Assembly (NCBI GenBank): GCA_023427705.1
Contig: JAEZAL010000131.1
Coordinates: 1-7,421 of the forward strand
Source of the DNA: Bacillota bacterium
Lineage (GTDB): Bacteria; Bacillota; Clostridia; Clostridiales; Clostridiaceae
Direction of reading: 5' to 3'
DNA length: 7,421 nt
The notes below the pieces were generated by a model that saw only the letters and a program-made list of their open reading frames with translations, searched no databases and was not told where the DNA came from. This document shows, piece after piece, positions 1 through 6,409 of this stretch; within the stretch, counting starts at the first letter, position 1; every line of letters begins with the position of its first letter. Position numbers and translations under genes: made by a program.

Positions 1-2152
1 TACCTATTGCAATAGCAGGTAAACTATCTGTTAATAAGTTTATAAATAGTAAATGTACTGCATGGAATGGCATTGGTAAAGCCATTATTGAAGCATATAA
101 TACTGATAATATACCAGAAGTATTACCGGATAATAAGAATTTAATAGAGTTTTTAATATTCTTATAAATATTTCTTCCGTTAGCTACTGATTTAACGATA
201 GTAGCGAAGTTATCATCTGTTAATATTACTGATGCAGCATCTTTTGATACTTCAGTACCTGTGATTCCCATTGCAATACCTATATCAGCTTGTTTAAGTG
301 CTGGAGCATCATTAACACCATCACCAGTCATAGCAACAATTTCATTTCTGTCTTGCCAAGCTCTAACTATTCTTATTTTATGTTCAGGTGAAACCCTTGC
401 ATAAACTGAAATATGCTCTACATTTTCTTTTAATTCTTCATCAGACATCTTGTCCAATTCTACACCTTCGATAGCTTTATCGCCATCTCTTAAAATTCCG
501 ATTTGACTAGCTATAGCAGAAGCAGTAATTTTATGGTCACCAGTAATCATAACTGGTTTAATTCCAGCTGTTATACAATCTTTAACTGCTTGAGCTGATT
601 CTGCTCTTGGTGGATCTATCATTGATATAAGACCGATAAATGTATAATTATTTTCATCATCTAAGCTTAATGATTTAGATGGTTCAAATTCCTTATAAGC
701 AAATGCTAAAACTCTTAAACCACTTTGAGATAATTGTTTATTAGCATTTATTATATTTTGTTTATCTTCATAAGTTATATCTCTTACACCAGAAGAAGTC
801 TTTATTTTAACTATTCTATCTAATAATACATCAAAGGCACCCTTAGTAAATAATAAGTTTTTATTATCAAATTTATGAAGGGTACTCATAAGTTTTCTAT
901 CAGAATCAAATGGTAATTCAGCTAATCTTTCATAAGAGTTCCTAATTTCTAATTCGTCTAAAGATAATTTATGACCTAAATAAACAAGAGCAACTTCTGT
1001 TGGATCACCTATTTCAACTCCATTTTTAGAAGTAGAATCATTACATAAAATTGAACTATTAATTAAGTAGCTAGCTAATTCATCTTTAAGGTTTATTTCT
1101 TCACCATCAATTAATTTATTATCAAAAAATACTTTTTTTACTGTCATCTTATTTTGTGTTAAAGTTCCTGTTTTATCTGAACAAATTACAGATACTGAAC
1201 CTAAACCTTCAACAGCTCTAAGTTTTTTTACTATAGCATTTTCTTTAGCCATTTTTTGAGTTCCAAGAGCTAGTACAATTGTTACGATTGAGCTTAAAGC
1301 TTCTGGAATAGCAGCAACAGCTAAAGCAACAGCAAACATAAGAGAATCTAATAGAGTAGTTCCTCTATAAAGACTAAGTCCAAATACTACTATACAAACT
1401 GCAAAAATACCTATAGCTAATTTTTTACTAAAATCATCTAAACTAATTTGAAGAGGAGTTTGCTTTTCTTGAGTTTCTTCCATTAAGTTAGCAATTTTAC
1501 CTATTTCAGTACTCATTCCAGTAGCAGTAACTACTACTAAAGCTCTACCATAAGTAACTAAAGAACCTGAAAATACCATGTTCTTTTGATCACCAAGAGC
1601 AATTTCTTCTTTATCAATAGTATCAATAAATTTATTTACGCTTTCAGATTCTCCTGTAAGAGAACTTTCATTTACTTGAAGTGAGAAATTTTCAATTATT
1701 CTACCATCGGCAGAAATCATATCACCTGCTTCTAATATTAATATATCTCCAGGAACTATTTCTTTAGAAGGTATTTCTACCTTTTTGCCATTTCTGTATA
1801 CCTTAGCAGATGGTGACGATAAAGCTTTTAAGCTATCTAATGACTGTTCTGCTTTAAAGTGTTGTACAGTTCCAAGAATTGCATTAAGGATAATTACTGC
1901 AAAAATAACAAGTGTACTTTCTAAATTACCTGTTATAGCTGATATAATAGCAGCAGCAATTAATATTAGAACTAACAGATCCTTAAATTGATTAAGAAAA
2001 ACTTGTAAAACAGTGGCTTTCTTTTTTTCTGTCAATTGATTAAGTCCAAACTTTTCAGTATTAAGACTTACTTGGTTGTCCTCTAACCCTTTTTTCGAAA
2101 CATTAAATTCTTTTAACACTTCTTCGTAGGACATTGAAAAATACTTTTTCAT
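1..2152 (-). CDS. P-type IIA cation-transporting ATPase (Ca2+/Mn2+ type), 3' end outside window
   Basis: Membrane pump that couples ATP hydrolysis to cation transport out of the cytoplasm. 717 codons are visible from the ATG at 2152; a GGAGG lies about 8 bases upstream. Domains in order: cation ATPase N-terminal region (about 1-55), M1-M2 (about 57-97), actuator domain with TGES at 166-169, M3-M4 (about 244-296) with PEAL at 283-286, phosphorylation motif DKTGT with the acceptor Asp at D326, nucleotide-binding KGA at 437-439, DPPR at 513-516, TGDH at 537-540, hinge TGDGVNDAP at 609-617, M5 (about 668-690) and M6 with NLLTD at 705-709. About 150 C-terminal residues (the last helices) are missing only because the window ends. 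M4 Glu284 and M6 Asn705/Asp709 match the SERCA site II ligands, but the M5 position equal to SERCA Glu771 is Gly680, so site I looks absent, as in secretory-pathway (SPCA/PMR1) Ca2+/Mn2+ pumps. A Mn2+-type riboswitch leads the gene, so Mn2+ export is the preferred role; Ca2+ export is the alternative. Confidence 0.96.
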   Translation of the reverse strand, partial: MKKYFSMSYEEVLKEFNVSKKGLEDNQVSLNTEKFGLNQLTEKKKATVLQVFLNQFKDLLVLILIAAAIISAITGNLESTLVIFAVIILNAILGTVQHFKAEQSLDSLKALSSPSAKVYRNGKKVEIPSKEIVPGDILILEAGDMISADGRIIENFSLQVNESSLTGESESVNKFIDTIDKEEIALGDQKNMVFSGSLVTYGRALVVVTATGMSTEIGKIANLMEETQEKQTPLQISLDDFSKKLAIGIFAVCIVVFGLSLYRGTTLLDSLMFAVALAVAAIPEALSSIVTIVLALGTQKMAKENAIVKKLRAVEGLGSVSVICSDKTGTLTQNKMTVKKVFFDNKLIDGEEINLKDELASYLINSSILCNDSTSKNGVEIGDPTEVALVYLGHKLSLDELEIRNSYERLAELPFDSDRKLMSTLHKFDNKNLLFTKGAFDVLLDRIVKIKTSSGVRDITYEDKQNIINANKQLSQSGLRVLAFAYKEFEPSKSLSLDDENNYTFIGLISMIDPPRAESAQAVKDCITAGIKPVMITGDHKITASAIASQIGILRDGDKAIEGVELDKMSDEELKENVEHISVYARVSPEHKIRIVRAWQDRNEIVAMTGDGVNDAPALKQADIGIAMGITGTEVSKDAASVILTDDNFATIVKSVANGRNIYKNIKNSIKFLLSGNTSGILSVLYASIMALPMPFHAVHLLFINLLTDSLPAIAIG

Positions 2153-2218
2153 TAATACTTCCTCCAAACATTTAGAATAATTTTGAATTAAATTTATGAG
2201 TCTATAGATAATTCCTAT

Positions 2219-2276
2219 AAAAAAAGAGACTCTTAATACAATTTTCATTTCAATAAAAAACTGTATTAAAAGTCTC
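2219..2276 (-). terminator. Riboswitch-controlled intrinsic terminator
   Basis: On the minus strand GAGACTTTTAATACA (2276-2262) pairs over 15 bp, with one G-T wobble, with TGTATTAAGAGTCTC (2240-2226). Four further T-A pairs can extend the stem inward, and a run of seven T follows (2225-2219). The 5' arm contains the 3' strand of aptamer P1 (2272-2265), so P1 and the terminator cannot form together. Ligand-stabilised P1 should prevent termination, giving an ON switch for the ATPase. It would also stop read-through from the upstream regulator gene when the ligand is scarce. Confidence 0.9.
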
Positions 2277-2353
2277 GTAACCAAATTGGTATATAACACC
2301 AGACCTAATGGCCGCGAATGTTGATGTTATATTTTTTACTACTCCCTCTTAAT
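2265..2353 (-). ncRNA. yybP-ykoY family (Mn2+) riboswitch aptamer
   Basis: Read on the minus strand, this leader has the conserved blocks of the yybP-ykoY aptamer: GGGAGTAG near the 5' side, TCAACATTCG then CTGGTG in the L3 arm, and ACGAGACTTT on the 3' side. Pairing supports it. P1 is ATTAAGAG (2353-2346) with CTTTTAAT (2272-2265). The P3 arm is TATAACA (2331-2325) with TGTTATA (2298-2292), capped by GGCC/GGTC (2313-2310 with 2305-2302). A small ACCA/TGGT hairpin and a GTAA/TTAC pair complete a three-way junction. Members of this class are known to bind Mn2+ and to control Mn2+ exporters and related membrane proteins, including P-type ATPases. It precedes the ATPase start at 2152 on the same strand. 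The class was assigned by motif reading, not by a covariance-model search. Confidence 0.9.
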
Positions 2354-2365
2354 GGAAATATTCAA

Positions 2366-2405
2366 ATTATAATATAATTTTAGATGTAATATTAAAAAAA
2401 GTCAA
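2366..2405 (-). promoter_or_regulatory. Candidate promoter of the riboswitch/ATPase transcript
   Basis: On the minus strand TTGACT (2405-2400) is followed after 18 bases by TAAAAT (2382-2377), a good match to a housekeeping sigma promoter. A perfect TATAAT lies slightly further on (2371-2366) but lacks a well-spaced -35. Either would start the RNA a short distance before the aptamer at 2353. Motif reading only. Confidence 0.55.
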
Positions 2406-2447
2406 GTTATTATTTTAAGATTACATTTATTAATTATAAAAACAATC

Positions 2448-3242
2448 CTACTTATCAATTTCCTGTTTTGGTGAACTTTTTCTATATAATTTTGGTGTTG
2501 AATTAGTGATTTTAACAAAGTTTCTATTAAAAGATCTAATACTTGAATATCCACATGAATAAGCAATATCTGTAATTGTATCATCAGTATTTTTTAATAA
2601 ATACATTGAATAATTTATCCTGTTTTCATTAATAAAATCTATAAATGATACTCCTAAAGTGTTATTAAGATATTTAGATAAATAAGTATAACTATATCCA
2701 AACTTTTTAGCTATATCTTTAAGTGAAATATCCTTAGTGAAATTTTCTTGGATATAGTTTAATGTTTTATGTAATAATTCATAATCATTTTTATTGTTTT
2801 CAACTATATTAGAATTATTTAGTATCTCTGAACAAATAAGATATAAATATCCTTTCATTTCTAATAAACTTTTAGTACTTTTAAATACTTTATTTATAAT
2901 TAGTGTTTCGATATCGTTAGGCAAAGTAAACACAGGGTTATCTAAAAACTTTTCATGAAGCATATTATGAAAAGTCCTAACATATTCAGGAGAAAAAACG
3001 CAGATATATGAATCAGAATTATTTTTTGTAATAAAAGAATGTATTTCATATGGGAGTATTAAAATGCATTCATTTTCATGTACTTGAAATATTCTATTAT
3101 TAATACTAACTTGAAGACTTCCGCTTTTTACATAAACAAGTTCAAAACTTCTATGTAAGTGCTTAGGAAAATCAAAATTATAATTATGATAATTAGCTAA
3201 AGTATTATTTTCTCCAAAATGATGAGACTCATATGTTAACAT
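2448..3242 (-). CDS. AraC-family transcriptional regulator
   Basis: One-component DNA-binding regulator of 264 residues, usual size for cupin-type AraC proteins. The N-terminal half looks like a sugar-sensing cupin: HLHRSFEL at 28-35 gives the typical His/Glu motif, followed by beta-rich sequence to about residue 85. The C-terminal half (about 155-255) carries the two helix-turn-helix units: DISLKDIAKKFGYSYTYLSK (171-190) and TITDIAYSCGYSSIRSFNR (222-240), the latter ending in the family motif around TPKLYRK (249-255). The ATG at 3242 is preceded by AGGAGG with good spacing. It is divergent from the GH3 glycosidase across 255 bp, so it probably controls that gene in response to a sugar; the inducer cannot be read from the sequence. 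No strong terminator follows its stop, so its transcript may run into the riboswitch leader. Confidence 0.95.
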   Translation of the reverse strand: MLTYESHHFGENNTLANYHNYNFDFPKHLHRSFELVYVKSGSLQVSINNRIFQVHENECILILPYEIHSFITKNNSDSYICVFSPEYVRTFHNMLHEKFLDNPVFTLPNDIETLIINKVFKSTKSLLEMKGYLYLICSEILNNSNIVENNKNDYELLHKTLNYIQENFTKDISLKDIAKKFGYSYTYLSKYLNNTLGVSFIDFINENRINYSMYLLKNTDDTITDIAYSCGYSSIRSFNRNFVKITNSTPKLYRKSSPKQEIDK

Positions 3243-3381
3243 AATAAATCCTCCTATTAATAAATTTTGCCTATAATAATATATTTTACATTTATTTAAT
3301 TAAAATGACTAGATATATACATTTAAATTGGAATAAATTATGAAAATATGATGGTAAATCCTATAAATAAACCTATTAATA

Positions 3382-3396
3382 AGACAAATATTGTCT
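3382..3396. repeat. Perfect 6-3-6 inverted repeat, candidate operator
   Basis: AGACAA (3382-3387), ATA, TTGTCT (3391-3396) form a perfect palindrome in the divergent gap between the AraC gene and the GH3 gene, about 20 bp upstream of the candidate GH3 -35 box. That is a typical activator position. Which protein binds, if any, is inference. Confidence 0.45.
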
Positions 3397-3416
3397 ATAA
3401 ATAGATAATTAATTTC

Positions 3417-3446
3417 TTGTTAGCATCTGATAATAGTAGGTATCAT
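3417..3446 (+). promoter_or_regulatory. Candidate GH3 gene promoter
   Basis: TTGTTA (3417-3422, 4 of 6 consensus) is followed after 18 bases by TATCAT (3441-3446, 5 of 6). The start site would lie near 3453, about 45 bases before the ATG. A weak -35 fits an activator-dependent promoter. Motif reading only. Confidence 0.4.
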
Positions 3447-3497
3447 ATAAGTATAAGAAATTAAAAGGGAAGTTTTATTTAATAGGGAGGTCTTATT

Positions 3498-5630
3498 ATG
3501 AATAAGGAAAATAGAATGACGCATGAAGAAGCTTTAGCAAGAGCTAAAGAATTAGTGGCAAAAATGACATTGCAAGAAAAAGCATCACAATTAACATATA
3601 ATGCAGCACCAATAGACCATCTAAATATTCCAAGATATAACTGGTGGAACGAAGGATTACATGGAGTTGCAAGAGCTGGTACAGCTACTATATTCCCACA
3701 AGCTATTGGACTAGCTGCTATGTTTGATGAGAAATTATTACAGGAAGTTGCAAATGTAATATCTACAGAAGCACGTGCAAAATATAATGAAAATGTTAAA
3801 AAGGATGACAGAGATATCTATAAGGGAATAACATTATGGTCACCTAATATAAATATATTTAGAGATCCAAGATGGGGACGTGGACATGAAACTTACGGAG
3901 AAGACCCATATTTAACATCTAAGCTTGGAGTAGCATTTATAAATGGACTTCAAGGAGATGGAAAGTATTTGAAGACAGCTGCTTGTGCAAAACATTTTGC
4001 AGTTCATAGTGGACCAGAAGGATTAAGACATGAATTTGATGCTATTGTAAATGAAAAGGATTTAAATGAAACTTATTTACCAGCTTTTGAAGAAGCAGTA
4101 AAAGAAGCAGATGTTGAAACAGTAATGGGTGCTTATAATCGTACAAATGGAGAACCTTGCTGTGGAAGCAAAACCTTATTAAAAGATATATTAAGAGGAA
4201 AATGGAATTTTAAAGGACATGTAGTTTCTGATTGCTGGGCAATAGCAGATTTCCACTTATATCATAATGTAACAAGTACAGCTACAGAATCAGCAGCTTT
4301 AGCTATAAAAAATGGATGCGATTTAAACTGTGGTAATATATATCTTCAAATGTTATTAGCATATAAAGAAGGATTAGTTACAGAAGAAGATATAACAATA
4401 GCTGCAGAAAGATTAATGGCTACAAGAATAAGACTAGGTATGTTTGATGAAGATTGTGAATTCGATAATATACCTTATGAAGTAAATGATTGTGAAGCAC
4501 ATAATGAGCTTTCTTTAGAAGCATCAAGAAAATCAATGGTTTTACTTAAGAATGATGGCATATTACCAATGGATAAATCAAAATTAAAATCTATTGCTGT
4601 AATAGGACCAAATGCAGATAGTCAAATTATGCTTAAAGGAAATTATTCAGGTACAGCCTCAAAGTATACAACTATTCTTGAGGGAGTACATGAAGCTGTA
4701 AATAAGGGTACAAGAGTATATTATTCAGAAGGAAGTCATTTATATAAAGATAGAGTAGAAAATTTAGCTAAGCCTAATGATAGAATAGATGAAGCTGTTT
4801 CAGTAGCAGAAATATCAGATGTAGTAGTATTATGCTTAGGATTAGACTCTACAATTGAAGGAGAGCAAGGAGATACAGGAAATAGTGAGGCAGCAGGGGA
4901 TAAGGGAGATCTTAATCTACCAAAAAGCCAACAAATTTTACTTGAAAGTGTTTTAAATACTAATAAGCCTGTTATAGTAGTTTTAGGCTCTGGAAGTGCG
5001 CTTACACTTAATGGATTAGAAGAAAAATGTGCTGCAATATTACAAGCGTGGTATCCAGGAAGCCATGGAGGAACTGCAGTGGCAGAATTATTATTTGGAG
5101 AATACTCACCAAGTGGAAAATTACCAGTAACATTCTATGAAAATACAGATGATCTTCCAGACTTTACTGATTACTCAATGAAGGGAAGAACTTATAGATA
5201 TGTTGAAACAGAAGTTTTATATCCATTTGGATATGGATTAACTTATTCAAAAGTAGAATTAGGAAACTTAAATGTAGAAGAGATAAAAGAAGATTTTGAA
5301 TATGTGAAAGTAAGTGTAGATGTTACAAATATAGGAAACTACGATACTGATGAAGTAATTCAACTTTACTTAAAAGATTTAGAATCAGAATATGCTGTAT
5401 TAAATCATAGCTTAGTTGCCTTTAAGCGTATTCACTTAAATAAAGGCGAAACTAAGACTGTAAATCTTGAAATAAGAAGAAAAGAGTTTGAAGTAGTAAA
5501 TAATGAAGGTAATAGAGTTTTAGATAGCAAGAAATTTAAATTATTTGCAGGTGTATCTCAACCAGATTTAAAGAGTGTTGAATTAGTAGGGGTAAAACCT
5601 TTAGAAAAGGAAATTTGCATAAATAATTAA
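3498..5630 (+). CDS. Glycoside hydrolase family 3, beta-xylosidase/beta-glucosidase type
   Basis: Retaining exo-glycosidase of 710 residues that releases terminal beta-linked sugars from oligosaccharides. No signal peptide or membrane segment is seen, so it should act in the cytoplasm on imported oligomers. Domains: GH3 N-terminal TIM barrel (about 45-310) with NWWNEGLHG (48-56), DPRWGRGHETYGEDP (123-137), KHF (165-167) and the nucleophile motif SDCWA with Asp245; GH3 C-terminal alpha/beta domain (about 347-580) with the likely acid/base region IEGE (453-456); fibronectin III-like domain (about 600-688). NWWNEGLHG and SDC are typical of the xylosidase/arabinofuranosidase branch, so beta-xylosidase is preferred; beta-glucosidase or dual activity remains possible. 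The ATG at 3498 is chosen because AGGGAGG (3484-3490) sits 7 bases before it; the next in-frame Met is residue 7. A divergent AraC regulator lies upstream, and an IS element begins 35 bp after the stop. No transporter gene is visible alongside. Confidence 0.96.
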   Translation: MNKENRMTHEEALARAKELVAKMTLQEKASQLTYNAAPIDHLNIPRYNWWNEGLHGVARAGTATIFPQAIGLAAMFDEKLLQEVANVISTEARAKYNENVKKDDRDIYKGITLWSPNINIFRDPRWGRGHETYGEDPYLTSKLGVAFINGLQGDGKYLKTAACAKHFAVHSGPEGLRHEFDAIVNEKDLNETYLPAFEEAVKEADVETVMGAYNRTNGEPCCGSKTLLKDILRGKWNFKGHVVSDCWAIADFHLYHNVTSTATESAALAIKNGCDLNCGNIYLQMLLAYKEGLVTEEDITIAAERLMATRIRLGMFDEDCEFDNIPYEVNDCEAHNELSLEASRKSMVLLKNDGILPMDKSKLKSIAVIGPNADSQIMLKGNYSGTASKYTTILEGVHEAVNKGTRVYYSEGSHLYKDRVENLAKPNDRIDEAVSVAEISDVVVLCLGLDSTIEGEQGDTGNSEAAGDKGDLNLPKSQQILLESVLNTNKPVIVVLGSGSALTLNGLEEKCAAILQAWYPGSHGGTAVAELLFGEYSPSGKLPVTFYENTDDLPDFTDYSMKGRTYRYVETEVLYPFGYGLTYSKVELGNLNVEEIKEDFEYVKVSVDVTNIGNYDTDEVIQLYLKDLESEYAVLNHSLVAFKRIHLNKGETKTVNLEIRRKEFEVVNNEGNRVLDSKKFKLFAGVSQPDLKSVELVGVKPLEKEICINN

Positions 5631-5665
5631 TAAGAAGTTTAATAATAAAAGAGGTAGATTCATTT

Positions 5666-5697
5666 TGATATGCTCCCATTATAGTAGACAGTTAAAA
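5666..5697 (+). repeat. IS left inverted repeat (IRL)
   Basis: Begins TGATATGCTCCC and includes GTAGACAG at 5684-5691, aligned without gaps to the right end. It holds a -10-like TATGCT (5669-5674) and the 5' arm of the fold-back hairpin. Confidence 0.88.
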
Positions 5698-5731
5698 TAA
5701 TAAAACTGTTCTATAATGGGAGGATTTTTTT
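5673..5731 (+). terminator. IS left-end fold-back hairpin: terminator and RBS mask
   Basis: CTCCCATTATAG (5673-5684) pairs perfectly with CTATAATGGGAG (5711-5722), and ACAGTT (5688-5693) pairs with AACTGT (5704-5709) inside it, leaving a 10-base loop. Seven T follow at 5725-5731, so it should end transcripts arriving from the GH3 gene. The 3' arm contains most of the GGGAGG ribosome binding site (5718-5723) of orfA, so any read-through RNA would hide that site. This type of protection from outside transcription is known for other IS elements. Confidence 0.85.
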
Positions 5732-6409
5732 ATGTCAAGAAAGTCAAAAGTATCAACCGAGATAAAATTCCAAGCTGTTGAAGATTATTTGAGAGGTGTA
5801 AAAAGTTTATATGAAATAAGTGATGAACTAAATGTAAATAAAAGCGCTGTTGCAGCTTGGGTCCGTAAGTATAAAACCTTTGGTAAGGAAGGTTTATTAA
5901 ATAAAGGATATAATACATCATATGATGTTCAAGTTAAAACTAAAGCAGTTATTGATTATCTTGATGGCAAAGGATCATTAGATGATATTTGTATTAAATA
6001 TAAGATAAGTGCTATTGGTATTCTCCAGCAATGGATTAAGAAGTATAATGGTCATAAGATATTTAAATCTCATTCAAATAAAGGAGATAAAATTATGACT
6101 AACGGAAGAAAAACAACTTATGAAGAAAGAATTGAAATAGTATCATTTTGTATTGCTAACGCTCACGATTATAATTTAACTGCTGATAAATTTAATGTTT
6201 CATATCAACAAGTTTATACTTGGGTAAAAAAATACAATAAGGATGGATATAACGCGCTAGTCGATAGACGCGGTAAAAATAAAACATTTGAAGAATTAAG
6301 TGAATCAGAAAAGTTCTCTGCACAATTAAAGCTTTTAGAAGCAGACAATAGACGTTTAAAAATGGAGAATGATTTCTTAAAAAAATTAGAAGAGATAGAA
6401 AGGAGGTAG
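5732..6409 (+). CDS. IS3-family transposase OrfA, three helix-turn-helix modules
   Basis: DNA-binding subunit of the transposase, 225 residues, which recognises the IS ends. Three related helix-turn-helix modules are visible, each ending in a W-(V/I)-x-K-Y pattern: about 25-55 (AAWVRKYK), 82-105 (QQWIKKY) and 148-176 (YTWVKKYNK). A C-terminal leucine zipper follows (L202, L209, L216) for multimerisation. Many IS3 OrfA proteins have about 100 residues and one module; IS150-like ones are longer. GGGAGG at 5718-5723 supports the ATG at 5732. A second start at 6095 (residue 122) has its own AAGGAG at 6081-6086 and would give a 104-residue form with only module three and the zipper. Near its end (6379-6385) lies an A7 slippery run through which ribosomes can enter orfB. 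Confidence 0.94.
   Translation: MSRKSKVSTEIKFQAVEDYLRGVKSLYEISDELNVNKSAVAAWVRKYKTFGKEGLLNKGYNTSYDVQVKTKAVIDYLDGKGSLDDICIKYKISAIGILQQWIKKYNGHKIFKSHSNKGDKIMTNGRKTTYEERIEIVSFCIANAHDYNLTADKFNVSYQQVYTWVKKYNKDGYNALVDRRGKNKTFEELSESEKFSAQLKLLEADNRRLKMENDFLKKLEEIERR
6095..6409 (+). CDS. Possible internal-start short OrfA (104 aa)
   Basis: In frame with orfA. The ATG at 6095 (Met122) follows AAGGAG (6081-6086) with 8-base spacing, as good as the main start. The product would contain the third helix-turn-helix and the leucine zipper only, the size of a standard IS3 OrfA. After the -1 shift it would give a fusion of about 400 residues, the usual IS3 transposase length. It could act as a regulator or as the main transposase form. 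Translation is inferred from sequence only. Confidence 0.4.
   Translation: MTNGRKTTYEERIEIVSFCIANAHDYNLTADKFNVSYQQVYTWVKKYNKDGYNALVDRRGKNKTFEELSESEKFSAQLKLLEADNRRLKMENDFLKKLEEIERR

Noticed and set aside
1785..1991. Plus-strand 68-codon reading frame
   Set aside because: Antisense to the actuator/M2 region of the well-conserved ATPase; no ribosome binding site or recognisable protein.
2412..2447. Terminator after the AraC gene
   Set aside because: Only a six-pair imperfect stem with a long AT loop and no T run.
2402..2584. Minus-strand 60-codon reading frame
   Set aside because: Overlaps the end of the AraC gene in another frame; low-complexity hydrophobic sequence without family resemblance.
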